NCBI RefSeq assembly: GCF_958298935.1
Contig: NC_084928.1
Location: 18,755,501 to 18,819,500 of the forward strand
Source: Phragmites australis
Taxonomy: Eukaryota; Streptophyta; Magnoliopsida; Poales; Poaceae
Length of the DNA: 64,000 nt
Direction of reading: 5' to 3'
In this document: one piece after another, positions 21,171 to 32,163 of the stretch
Layout: every line of letters begins with the position of its first letter
Position numbering within the stretch: position 1 is the stretch's first letter
Notes under the pieces: generated by a model
Database searches by the model: none
Seen by the model: the letters and a program-made list of their open reading frames with translations, nothing else
Told to the model about the DNA's origin: nothing
Translations under genes and position numbers: made by a program

Positions 21171-22419
21171 AGATATAGATGAAAAAAACAAAGGAAATGC
21201 TGACTTAGCTTGTGCTCATCGTCGAAGAAGAATGGACCGTGAATTTGCGTTGTGATGTTGCTACTGATGGTAAAACCTTTGTGCCAAAAAATATGGACAG
21301 GGATATCCTCTGCTATTTCAATTTGCCGTTCAATTTGACAGATCTGATCGATTGGATCTCTTGGTTATTATACTTCATCCCACTACATATACCACAGCAA
21401 GAAAGATGTCAGTGGTTGGAGCAACTCTTATGGAGAATATCCAAATCTTTTCTTAGCAAGATAAATGTTCTAAAGTAGAGTCTTTCTTAATTTTCGATAG
21501 GAAAATAGAATCTTTCTGGTCAAACTTTTAGATAGAATCTTTCTGTTCAAACTTTTAGCAAATGTTACGACTTGTGATCCAATGGGCTTTTAGGTCATGT
21601 AAGTGTTGGACTTGGGTCCCATTTGTATGATGTCAAGAGTTTTTTTTTTATATTTTTTATTAAAATTTAAATAAATAAATTCCCCGCAGGAGAATTTGTA
21701 AAACTAGGCGTCTGCAGCCCTGCAGCCTTCTCAGAGGGCGGTTAGGCCTGCCGCCCTCTGAGGGGGCGGTTAGGGCCTTTTTTCTCATAAAAATGTATTT
21801 TTTTGTGTAATTCAAGAAATAAAAAGGAAGGGTTTTAACGAAATTAAGAATTTAAATTTGGAGTAGGTTAAGTAATAGTCGGAGAATAAAAAATCAGTAA
21901 TTAGCAGTCGTAGCATTTTACGTGGGTATGAGATGCGAACAAGGACAAACATAGTATTAAACATAGGGTGAAAATATTACAATACACCATAACCATAACG
22001 ACACGATGAGGAAACAAAGATGGCATATACTGTTCTTCTACCCTCATTTCGTAGAGCCCTGAAATGATATGGTTGCACTGGATAGGTCACGTTACGCGAG
22101 ACCTTTTTTCAAGATCTATACACATTTTTGTTTCAAACCGAACATTCAAATTGAAAATCATTTGAACCAAGATATGGTTAACAATATAGTGAACTTAATA
22201 AGTTCTATGTTGCATAAATTCTAGGTTTCAAGAACATCTGAATAATTCAAATATACCATCAGGACAAATCAGAAAGACTATCCGAACAAATTACACATAA
22301 ATGTTGGATAATGCCTTGAGAACTTGTTATACATGACTTTCAAAAATTTCCTAGGATAAAAAATATTGATTAATATATTTTCAATAGGTGAATGAGGTTT
22401 CACAAATTGTTACATCCGA
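21171..22419. other. Intergenic sequence upstream of mTERF
   Basis: No gene recognised. It contains a direct duplication of about 27 bp with the word AGAATCTTTCTGGTCAAACT near 21508-21560, and a GC-rich palindrome at 21732-21765 (CAGAGGGCGG .. CCGCCCTCTG). The rest is AT-rich. Confidence 0.5.
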
Positions 22420-22627
22420 GAAAAGCACCGCTCGTGGGCCGTGTTGCGTTACGGATAGGACCTTTTGGGCCGAATCCTTTTAGGCCTTCGGAGCTTGGAC
22501 TAGTCAGGTCCATTAATAGCAGGACTGACAATGCCCGTTTCCTGGGAGCTGAGCTGAGCTCCAAGCGAAGAAAGCTAAAGCCCTAAACCCACTCACCGCC
22601 GCCGCCGCCGCCCGCCGTTGCGACGCC
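22420..22627 (+). promoter_or_regulatory. mTERF promoter and 5' UTR region
   Basis: Two TGGGCC words (22435-22440 and 22466-22471) match the site II element bound by TCP factors. CCCTAAACCC at 22581-22590 is a telo-box-like motif. This pairing is known in promoters of plant genes for organelle and translation proteins. A CCG-repeat (22595-22615) leads to the start codon. No clear TATA box was seen, which is common for such housekeeping promoters. Confidence 0.45.
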
Positions 22628-23824
22628 ATGGCCGTCCATCACTTCCGAGTGCGCGCCCTCTCCCTAATCCTCCGCTCCCCACCCAGCCTCCTGCCCTCGC
22701 ATGCCCATCCCATCGTCTCCATCCACCGCCTCCTCTCCGCCGCCGCCACTGCGTCCTCCGTTTCTTCCCCGCGCCCCTTTGCCGCCGAGGCCGAGGACTA
22801 CCTCGTCTCCAGATGCGGCCTCACCCGGGCGCAGGCCTTGAAGGTCGCCGAGAAGATCTCCCACCTTAGTTCCCGCTCCAAACCCGACGCCGTGCTCGCC
22901 TTCCTTGGCGGCACCCTGGGCGTCCCCGCCGCCGACGTTGCCGCGCTCCTTGCTATCGACCCGAGCTTCCTCTGCGCTGACGTGGAGCGGACCCTGGCGC
23001 CCCGCATCGCCGACCTCGGCGGCCTCGGCCTGTTGCCGGACAAGATCGCGCGCCTCATCCCCGTCGCACCCAATTCCTTCCGCAACAGGTTCCTCCGCCG
23101 CAACCTCGAGTTCTGGCTCAAGGAGCTGGGATCCTTCGACAAGCTCCTGCAGGTCCTCAGGAGGAACTCCGGCCTCCTTAGCATCGACCTCGACAAGGTG
23201 GCCAAGCCCAACCTGGCCTTGCTCCAGCAATGCGGGATGAACGTTTCAGAGATTGCCGGTATCAGCCTGTACTCCGCCCGGCTGTTCACCATGAACCCTA
23301 ATCTTCTTCGGGATGCTGTGGAGCGGGTGGAGGAGCTGGGCGTGGAGCGGGGAGCACGGATGTTCTGCCGCGCGCTTGCTTTGATCGCTTTCATGAGCAG
23401 GGAGGTTGTCGCCAGGAGGATACGACTGTTAAGGAAGTTTGGTTTCTCAGAGGATCACATGTTACTGATCGTCAGGAAGGCACCTCTCGTCCTGGGCTTG
23501 TCTGAGCAAAAGGTTCGGCGAAATGTGGATTTCTTGATGAAGGATGTTGGTCTGGAGGCACGGTACATCGCTCAAAGGCCAGTGCTGATCTTATATAGCG
23601 TTGAGCGGCGGTTATTGCCCCGACATTGCTTGCTTAAGGTTCTTAGGGAAAAGGAATTGCTGAAAGTTGAGTTGGACTATTATGTCACAGCCTCGATGGC
23701 TGAGAAGATTTTTCTGCAAAAGTTTGTGTTTCCTTATAAGGACGTTGTCCCCAGCCTTGCTGATGGTTATGCCTCCAAATGTTCTGGGAAGGCAACGAAT
23801 GGAGTTGCTTGGCCAGAAGAATGA
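22628..23824 (+). CDS. mTERF family protein, organelle-targeted (mitochondrial transcription termination factor-like)
   Basis: A single 398-aa ORF without introns. Members of this family bind organellar nucleic acid and act in transcription termination, splicing or ribosome biogenesis in mitochondria or chloroplasts. Residues 1-50 are rich in R, S, A and P with few acids, as in a transit peptide. From about residue 55 (EDYLVSRCGLTRAQALKVAEK) to 380 the protein is a series of 30-35-residue helical repeats with LG-.-P-.-I-..-.P..L-type spacing, for example GLGLLPDKIARLIPVAPNSF and FGFSEDHMLLIVRKAPLVLGLS. ATG at 22628 sits in GCCATGGCC, a strong plant context, right after the CCG-rich leader. 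GC is high at the 5' end and falls toward the 3' end, a usual gradient in grass genes. It is the only intact host gene here. The exact member and compartment are not resolved. Confidence 0.9.
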   Translation: MAVHHFRVRALSLILRSPPSLLPSHAHPIVSIHRLLSAAATASSVSSPRPFAAEAEDYLVSRCGLTRAQALKVAEKISHLSSRSKPDAVLAFLGGTLGVPAADVAALLAIDPSFLCADVERTLAPRIADLGGLGLLPDKIARLIPVAPNSFRNRFLRRNLEFWLKELGSFDKLLQVLRRNSGLLSIDLDKVAKPNLALLQQCGMNVSEIAGISLYSARLFTMNPNLLRDAVERVEELGVERGARMFCRALALIAFMSREVVARRIRLLRKFGFSEDHMLLIVRKAPLVLGLSEQKVRRNVDFLMKDVGLEARYIAQRPVLILYSVERRLLPRHCLLKVLREKELLKVELDYYVTASMAEKIFLQKFVFPYKDVVPSLADGYASKCSGKATNGVAWPEE

Positions 23825-25339
23825 CATAGTGTTGCTAAACATTTGTCGTTCCCTGAAATTCAATATGGTATTTTTACAAATTTGGTATCAGTGCACATGT
23901 TGATTCATTCACCATTTGGTTCCTGATATGACTCTACCTACATGCTTTTTCTGAAGTTCTTTTAACACAAATTTTGTTGTGTATGTGCCACTTCCTCAAA
24001 GTCTCAAGTAGCAAGCCATGCTCATGCCTCAGGGTCATTGCGCTTAGTGTGTTGAACCTTGAAAAGAAGAATACTTATTGATCACATGGTTTTGGAGATT
24101 TTTTTTCCTTCAAGAATAAGGTAGGTAACTGACTTATGAATACATTCACAATACTTTATGCATATACGCTTATAATCATGCATATAAGCTTATAAAAGAC
24201 GATTGATGGATGAGTTTTATGGTTGGTTTTTGTAGCATTGCTGGCCATTGCAATATCCATTACTAAAAAAAGTTCTCTTGATGATGTGGTTAAAACATAT
24301 TTCCACATCTAAGTCATTCCCAATAGGCTTGTATAATTTGCAAAATCTACTGGTGATTATTTCGTTAGACTTGTAGTATTCTCACTGAGCTATAGCTCCC
24401 AACAGATTGCTGTGTACAATTTATTAAAATTCATTGGATCAGCCTGATGTAATATATTGGCTATCTTTTGCAACAGGTGTAATGGTGACCTAATTGACAA
24501 CAGCAGTATATTGGTTCAGTTCTGTGGTGCTTGTTCATGATCTGTAACATCCATAGTCATTTCTGGTTGTCGGCATGTGTATAATTCGTGCCCAGTTTGT
24601 ATTTTTTTTTTTAGCTGTCCAAGCTGCCTGTTATCATCACGTCTTCCTCTGAAAGTGGGACATGAGAAGAATCTGCATTTGAGCCGCAGATAGCTATGCT
24701 ACACATGTTTTTTTTGGTACTTCGTAGAATTTAGATTATGACCCTGTTTGTTTTTTTTTATTTTGATTATGGATTCTAGTCTCAAAAGAAAAAGCAAAAA
24801 CAAACCGTCATAATATAAAAGTTGATTTTCACAATCTATGAGACAAATTGTATTACAAAATCCCACGGTCCACAATCTGGTGGGAAGGAGCTTCTATATA
24901 TTCTACACACTAAAGTAGATTTTTATGATCTAAAGTTAAAATAAACATGCCCTATGTTTGTTTGTACGTTGCAGAACTTAGCTTCTTTCAATTGTAGTTA
25001 CAAACCAATTCAACGGCATATGCTGTAATCTCTTGTAGTTTCTGTAGGCATTGACCTTGTGTCTTCATGGCCTGAATTTTGATTACTTGGCTAGAGGACT
25101 GTAGCACCTTGTTCAATTCAATGGTTGCTTGGACTGATACCACTGGATCAAGATCAGTACTCTTGTCTCTTAAGTGCCTCGATCCAGCAGGAAGGATTTA
25201 CATTGCCTTTGCAATTATTATGCTACTCTTAGCTTCCACATTTGGAGAGCATCGTACAACCAAGGTTGACAGCTTAGGGCGGGAGTTGGTTTTGGGGGGG
25301 GGGGGGGATTAGCGGTAAGTTCCTATTTCAGATTAAATT
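23825..25339 (+). other. mTERF 3' flank
   Basis: Probably includes the 3' UTR. No further coding sequence is supported. Short ORFs such as 25079-25312 show no family motif. A run of 14 G lies near 25296. Confidence 0.45.
24741..24951. mobile_element. Possible short MITE
   Basis: The segment starts CCCTGTTTGTTTT and ends AAAATAAACATGCCC, a partial inverted pair, and its inside is AT-rich with a TTGATTATGGATTCTAG stretch often seen in grass MITEs. No target duplication was found. Confidence 0.25.
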
Positions 25340-25347
25340 GTAAACAG
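25340..25347. repeat. Target-site duplication of the hAT element (GTAAACAG)
   Basis: GTAAACAG at 25340-25347 is repeated exactly at 29598-29605, immediately outside both ends of the 4250-bp element. Eight bases is the hAT signature length. Confidence 0.9.
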
Positions 25348-25839
25348 TAGGGTTGAAAACGGTAACAGAAATTTCCGATTTACTGGGGGCCGTTTTCGAA
25401 AACTGCCGACCGTATATTTCGAAATCGGTAATTTTCGGAATCGGTATCGGTATGGGTAAAATGTCCCGGAAACAGTAGTGGAATCGGTTTGAGTCAATTC
25501 CGACTGTTTAGTCGGTTTACCGATTTTTACTGAAAATTACCGATATGGGCTTTCGGTATTTACCGAAATATATCAACCCATCAGCAGCCCACTTCACTTT
25601 AGTATATGGGCCTTCGGTTATTGGATCCGGGTGTCACCTACTCACCCAAACGGGCTCACGGCCACGGCCCACAGTCTGACACCCTCACGAAGTCACGGGT
25701 CAGTGGTCACGGCTCACGGCCTCACGCAGTCACCGAGTCACGCATGTCTTCTCCGCCCGGCTCTGGAGGGTCCAGCGTGCGCCGCACTGCTGCCAGCCAC
25801 CAACTCCCGCCGCTGGCGACGCTACCTCCTCCGCCCGGC

Positions 25840-26120
25840 GCAGCTTCCAGCCGGCGTCTCCTCCGCCCGGCGCAGCTTCCAGCCGGCGTCTCCTCCACCC
25901 GACACATCTTCTCCACCCGGGCCCAGCTCTGGATCTAGCCTCTAGCGTCTCCTCCACCCGGCACGTCTTCTCCGCTCGTCGGCCGACGTCTTCTCCGGCC
26001 GTCGCCCGACGTCTTCTCCACCAGGCACGTCTTCTCCGCCCGTCGCCCGACGTCTCCTCCGCGCAGACGTCTTCTCCGCCCGTCCCCCGGCGTCTCCTCC
26101 GCGCCGACGTCTTCTCCGAC
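25840..26120. repeat. GC-rich minisatellite-like array in the hAT 5' region
   Basis: Imperfect units built from CGTCTTCTCCGCCCGTCGCC and CTCCTCCGCCCGGCGCAGC repeat back to back, with an exact 32-bp type duplication around 25858-25890. Long open frames on both strands here come from the repeat and are not genes. Confidence 0.6.
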
Positions 26121-26326
26121 CGAAGCCTGTTCCAGCCAGCGCCGCTTCCAGCCAGTGCTGCCACCCGCCTCTGACCAGCGCACAGACCGACACTCACACC
26201 TGCGGAGCAGACCGGCTCTTCGACCAGCGCGCAGATGGGCTCTGCGACCGGGCGTCTCCCCCTCAGGCCGGCGTCTCCGCAGACCGCTGCCCAGCACAGT
26301 AGCACACCTTCTCCTCCATATCTGCA

Positions 26327-29053
26327 ATGAAACCACCTACCGGAGAAGTGACTTCCCGACAGCGCACGGTTATGGATCCGCCCCCATCTCGTGATGCTAT
26401 CGCCACTTCCTCTCAGAACTCGCTTGTAGGTAATAATCATTTACAAGCTCAATTGCATTTTCATTTTATAGTTCTGGTGTGATGAGAACAAGCTAAATTG
26501 CAAAGGGTATTTGACAAATTGTGAAACTAGGCTGATAATAGGTATTTGACAAATTGTGAAATAATTTCGTTGAAATACAAAAGTATGAATAACATTACCT
26601 ATCTCCCATAGTACCAAATGTGATAGCTGTGTGATGACATTCTCCGTGTAAAATTTTGTTTTATCAACTCAAATGTTTGGTTGTGATAGGATAAAATAAC
26701 ATAGTGCATTTTATAGTTCATTTGCTTTCCTGATTTTCATTTGTCTATCAATGGATGATAGGAACTCAGAACAAAGTGGTGTCAGCTACAAGTGCAAGTG
26801 CGAGTACAAGTGCAGTGGGTGCAAGTGCTGATGATATCATTGATGTGGACCATGAGGATGATGGACAACCTCCTTTGAAACAGCAAAAGAAGAGCACATC
26901 AGATGTATGGTAGTATTTCACCAAGTACACAGTGACAGTGGAGGAGAATGGCAAGCAGGTTGATCAGTTGTGGGCACAATGTAAGTTCAAAGGGTGTAAT
27001 AACAAAACCAGCAAAGGTAGAGCTGAGAGTAATCGAGGAACCACAGGGTTTTGGAGTCATCTAAAGCATTATCACAGTATTGTTAAAGGCCAGCAACTAC
27101 TCAAATCAGAAACTGATCATGAGAAAGGTATGACAGTTATTGAACCATACAAGTATGATCAAGAAGTTAGTTTGAGGAAGTTATACATTGCAATAATCAT
27201 GCATGAGTATCCTTTTAACATAGTTGAACATGAATATTTTGTTGAGTTTATAAAATCCCTGCATCCTAACTTTCCTATCAAGTCTCGTATCACTGTTAGA
27301 AAGGATATAATGGACCTCTATTTGTAAGAAAAGGATAAGATGTATGCTTATTTTAAAACCCTTCAATGCCACTTGAGTGCAATTATGGATATGTGGACAT
27401 CAAATCAGAACAAGGGGTATATGTATGTGACTGTCCATTGGGTAGATGATGATTGGCGTATTCAGAAGAGGATTATCAATTTCTTCCATGTGCCAGGACG
27501 ACATACTTGTGAGAATATGTCTCATACCTTAAGTTCATGTATGTTGAAATGGAACATCGAGAAGAAAATATTTTCTTTGACTCTAGACAATGCTGCTGCA
27601 AATGAAGTTACTGTTAAGGATGTCATCTTAAGACTCAAGAAGCATTGTCCATTAATCTGTGATGGTCTCTTTTTTCATGTGAGATGTGCTAATCACATTC
27701 TTAATTTGGTTGCTAAAGATGGTATGAGTGCGATTGCATCTTCAATTCAGAATATTAGAGCATTTGTGGTGGCTATGAAGGGTTCTCCATTGCAGTGGGA
27801 GGAGTTCCTAAAGTGTGCTACTGAGTGTGGATTGGACACAAAGTCGGGCCTCTCACTTGATGTTTCTACTAGGTGGAATTCAACATATACCATGTTGAGG
27901 GATGCTTTATATTACAGGGCTGCTTTTGAGAGGCTCATGTCTTGCGAACGTGGCAGGTATGAGAAAATTGCTCCTTCTTCTGCAGAATGGGAAAAGGAAA
28001 AATCTCTTTTACCATGCTTGAAAAAGTTCTTTGATCTCACTGAGTTATTTTCTGGTACATTATATCCAACTGCAAACTTATTTTTCAAAGGCTTCTGTGA
28101 GATTAAGTTCTTGCTAACTGATTGGTGTCATAGTGATGATCTTACTATTAGTAGCATGGCAACTTCTATAAGTTTTAAATTTGAGAAGTATTGGAAGAAG
28201 TCCAATGTTGCTCTTGCTATTGCAAGTGTTCTTGACCCTAGGTTCAAGAGAAAAATTGTAGAATTTTACTTAAGGAGGGTGTACAAAAATTCCTATCAAG
28301 ATGAACTTAAAAATTTTAATTGTGTTATGAGGAACATGTATGAATGCTATGCTGCTAGTAATCCTTCATCTTTAAAGAGTAAAGCACCTGCACCTTCAAT
28401 AGAGGCAGATTTGTTTATGGACACGGTAGATGAGGAACTTGATAGCTACCTATATGACACACATGACCTGGATGATGATGCAAACGACTTGGATAAGTAC
28501 TTGGTAGAACCACCATTAAAGGTTACCAAAGCCAATTATCATACATTTGATATTTTAGCATGGTGGAAGGGTCAGAGGGATGAGTATCATATTCTATGGC
28601 TGCTTGTTCGTGATGTGCTTGCCATGCAAGTGTCAACGGTAGCTTCTGAATCGGCTTTTAGTGCTGGTGGTCGTGTTGTTGATCCATATCGTTCTCGTCT
28701 TGATCCTGAGATGGTACAAGCACTGATTTGCACTAAAGATTGGATAGCTGCAGCAAAAAAGGTGACAATTTAAACTTCTACTCATGTAAAGTCTTCACAT
28801 TTTTACTAATGTACATGCCTTGACATTTCAGGTTCTAAGAATGTTTCGTCATTGGTTGTTGATCTTAATATTCTTGAGGCTGTTGCTAATAATCTGATGT
28901 TTGAGGTATAAAATATAAATTGTATAACTATTTCTATTTTTTGTTCTCATTTGTGCAAAAAGACTTGCTGGAGATTAATTGAATAATTTTTCTACAAAAC
29001 AACATGACGAAGACTTGGCAAGTGATGATGATGAGCTTGAGGTTGAGCTGTAG
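26327..29053 (+). pseudogene. hAT transposase gene (BED finger, RNase H-like core, C-terminal dimerisation domain)
   Basis: Exon 1 (26327-26429) ends at a GT donor; exon 2 resumes at 26762 after an AG, and the split glycine codon keeps frame. Exon 2 runs to about 28761 and holds a BED-type zinc finger (CKFKGC ... FWSHLKHYH, 26977-27072). It continues with the transposase core (MDMWTSNQNKGYM, LTLDNAAANEV, FHVRCANHILNLV, STRWNSTYTML) and the hAT dimerisation domain (FDILAWWKGQ ... VSTVASESAFSAGGRV). Two small exons (near 28833-28906 and 28999-29053) may add an acidic tail. In-frame stops at 26911-26913 (TAG) and 27325-27327 (TAA) break it, so this copy is probably inactive. Confidence 0.8.
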
Positions 29054-29605
29054 GCCGCCAAAAAAGTGAAGAAAGAGGAAATTCAAAAGTGATGAGTTTG
29101 TGTTGTGCTTGGTCAAATAATATTTGTATGGACAAAACTTGTATGGAGACTTAGTGTTGCGCTTGTATGGAGACTTTAATCCTTGTGACGTGGTTGTGTT
29201 GTGCTTGATTGCTTGTATGGAAACTTAAATTCTTGTGCTAAACATTTGCACTTATATGGAGATTTTTATCCTTTTGCTTGTCAATTAACAATTGTCTTAT
29301 CATAAAAGATGTATCGATATACCATATACTCATATCGATTATACTCATGTCATGTATGACTTCATTAAACTTGTCGTATGTGATGTATAACTTGTGAGCT
29401 ATGTTTTGGTGTTTCCGTTCAGAATTATCGATCCCCGATCGAAATCGACATATTATCGATCCGATAATATCGTTTTTGATTTTCCGATACAACCGATACC
29501 GTATTCGTTTTCGGCATTACCGCTACCGATTCTGTTTCCGAGAAAAAAATACGGAAATGAAAACAGTTTTAGCGTATTCCGACCGTTTCCAACCTTAGTA
29601 AACAG

Positions 29606-30658
29606 ATGATCCATACTGTTGGACTGATATTATTTTTACATTTGCAGCTTTGAAGGGACTGTGATGAATGGTAAATGGTTGAAAATGATCTGGAAGAACA
29701 CAAAAGTCATAGAGAATGTGCTGAAATTACCAACACTGAATAATAATTGTATGGTTACTTATCCCCTTGGTTGGTTCCCTTCTGTTTGTGAAAGACCAAC
29801 AGGACACACTTGTTTGCAACAAATTTCCGTTGGTCCTGCACAAACAAGCTGAGGACTCCCAGTTGCAGAATTTCCTGTACTAGTCAAAGATTGAATACTA
29901 TTTTGGTCAATGTTACTGGGACATGGGTGTCGGATTCGGCAAATTTAGAAAAATAATTTGGCGATTCATCTAATATAAATTAATTTTGTATTAAAAAGTA
30001 GACATGTGTAACTTTTATTACTAAATAATATTAGTATTTCTTAAATGACATGTATTTATAGTTAAAACATCTCAAAAGTTTGAAAAATATTTTAGTATCA
30101 CTTAGTAGTACCTTGCATCTTTCATCTAGAGATGATTAGAGAAAAAATACGAAGCAAAAGAGCTGAAAAAGGGAGAAAAAAAATGATGATTATTAGGTCG
30201 CCTAGCCCATAAAAAAGCCAATCAACACATGCCTAAGACAGCCACAAGTCCACAACAAACCCAGTCCATAAAAGTCCATCAAGGCATCAACAAGTTCACG
30301 TGTTCTGGCTAGTACTAGTACTGGCAGCCCGTCACCTCCCCTTCCCCATCCTGAACTATAGTTCTGCTTCTTCCTCCTCTCCAACAAGCTCAGTGGCGTG
30401 GGATCATGAGGCAGCGGTGCGGGATCCAGCCTCATGGCGTGGATAAGATCTAGCGGCAGAGATGCATACATCACAAAATCTAGTGACAACAGCGTGCGGC
30501 CTTCTCTTACTCAGCCACTTTGATTCGCTAGAGAAGAGACTAGTGCATATCGCACCGTGTCCAGCGTGTGTCGACGCGGCAAAAAATATTGAACTCGTGA
30601 ATCCTGGTAACACTACCTTAGGTCTGATTTACTTATTGTTTGGACTATCAATACTATC
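29606..30658. other. Intergenic stretch between hAT and LINE
   Basis: No gene recognised. Sequence right of the hAT (29606-29900) continues the pre-insertion DNA of the mTERF 3' side. 30200-30600 is moderately GC-rich but its ORFs show no motif. Confidence 0.45.
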
Positions 30659-30799
30659 TTTTTTTAGGGAAGGCCTTCATGGCAAGCTTTATTATCTTTA
30701 AACGATAGTTACATCGTTTACCAAAACAGAAATAAAAAAGTTCGAGGGTTCCACAAGCCACACATTCGACTGGGACACACCACAACACTTAGCTAATTC

Positions 30800-31920
30800 G
30801 TGAGCTGCCATATTCCCTTCCCTAGGGCAGAATTCAAAAGAATCATATCAAAACCTCCCGCTGTAATATAGCAATCTTCATATATTGGTGCAACAGCAGT
30901 GGTGAGAAACCACTTGCCTGAATAGTATTAATCACCTCCAAACAATCTGATTGAACAATCAGCTTGTTGCATCCTACTTTGATGGGTAAGTCCAAGCCAT
31001 CCCGTAGTGCCAGAGCCTTTGTAGTTGCTGCATCATAGATATGCCTGACCTTTCAGTTTGATGTTGCAATGAAGGTTCCATGATCGTCTCTTATTAAAGC
31101 TCCAGTTCCCCCTGAGAAACTCTTGCATCAAAGCCAGCATCGGTGTTCCATTTGACCCAGCCAACTGGTGGTTTAGACGATGCATTTTCTTTTTTCATTG
31201 TCGATTTTCGCGCAGCCTGCCAGTAGTTTGTTGTCAAGATACGGATAGCCATCACCGGCCGCTGTAGTGACTGAATCTGCTCTCCATGGACCACATGTCT
31301 TTGCTCCACCAGATGTACCAGATGGCCACAAGGATCAGCTCCTGAACTCCAACCTTATCAAGAAGCGGTGTTGCATGCCGGGCGTCACATATAATATATT
31401 CCTGTGCAGCAGAAACTGCACGGTCCATAACTCTGGCCTGCTCGATGAGGTCCAGTACTCCCAACTCTTCCCAAATTGCAATAGCATGCTTGCACATAAA
31501 TAGCAGGTTCCTAATGTCTTCACATCCGTCTCGGCACAAGGGGCATTGGCTAGAACACGGGATGTGACGATTAGCAAGCACTCCCATGCACGGCATAAGC
31601 CCAAGTAAAACTCTCCAGCCAAATATCTTAATCTTTGCTGGCACCCCCATTTTGCAAAGCTTGTCCCAAAATGGTGTGAAACCTGAACTTCCTGGATGAT
31701 CTTCCCTCCTGCTTGTTTGGAACTTATGATCCCAGGCTACATGGTACGCCGATTGGACAGTAAAGAGACCATATTTCGTATGTTGCCAAGCAATAAAATC
31801 CTCCATACCATGTCTTGCTATTGGGATAGATAGTATTCGCTCCACATCCAGCGGTGAAAAAACATCTCTGATTAGTTGTTCATCCCAATCTCCAGAGATG
31901 GGATCAATTAAGTCAATCAC
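30800..31920 (-). pseudogene. LINE zf-RVT zinc-binding region and RNase H remnant
   Basis: ORF 31920-31252 contains the zf-RVT pattern: a KYGLFTVQSAYH start, an FWDKLCKMGVPAKIKIFGWRVL block, and a C-P-L-C...E-D-I-R-N-L-L-F-M-C-K-H zinc site. The RNase H (RVT_3) begins VGWVKWNTDAGFD near 31165 and continues in another frame (KLIVQSDCLEVINTIQ near 30940). Frameshifts separate the parts. Confidence 0.65.
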
Positions 31921-32163
31921 CGTGCTCAGGAGAACTCCCCGTCGTGGTGTTAGGACTTTCCTTGTTTTGCTTATAGGAAACCACAGGTCAGACCATATAT
32001 TTATCTGGGTTCCATCGCCAACCCACTAGATAGTCCCTTCTTTAAACGTTTCAATTCCTGCTAAGATGCTTTGCCAAGTAAGGCTCGAACCACTTTTCAA
32101 TTTAGCATCCAGGATTCTACCATCCGGGTAGTACATGGAACGGAGCACTTGGGGACATAATGA

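Larger units (their letters stand above)
25348..29597 (+). mobile_element. Full-length hAT transposon (Ac/RICESLEEPER-like), transposase with stops
   Basis: Ends: TAGGGTTGAAAACGG on the left and, inverted, TAAGGTTGGAAACGG on the right, a 15-bp TIR with two mismatches, inside a perfect 8-bp target duplication. Subterminal regions (25350-25580 and 29400-29590) are dense in CGGTA/TACCG and CGATA words. One spliced transposase gene lies inside on the plus strand. Structure is complete, so the copy is either recent or could still be moved in trans. Confidence 0.9.

Noticed and set aside
22664..23394. Long minus-strand frames (188 and 198 aa) across the mTERF gene
   Set aside because: They mirror a GC-rich coding strand and show no domain; the plus-strand mTERF repeat pattern explains the openness.
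25730..26440. 236-aa and 133-aa minus-strand ORFs in the hAT 5' region
   Set aside because: They are translations of a GC-rich tandem repeat, rich in R, G and E, without motif.
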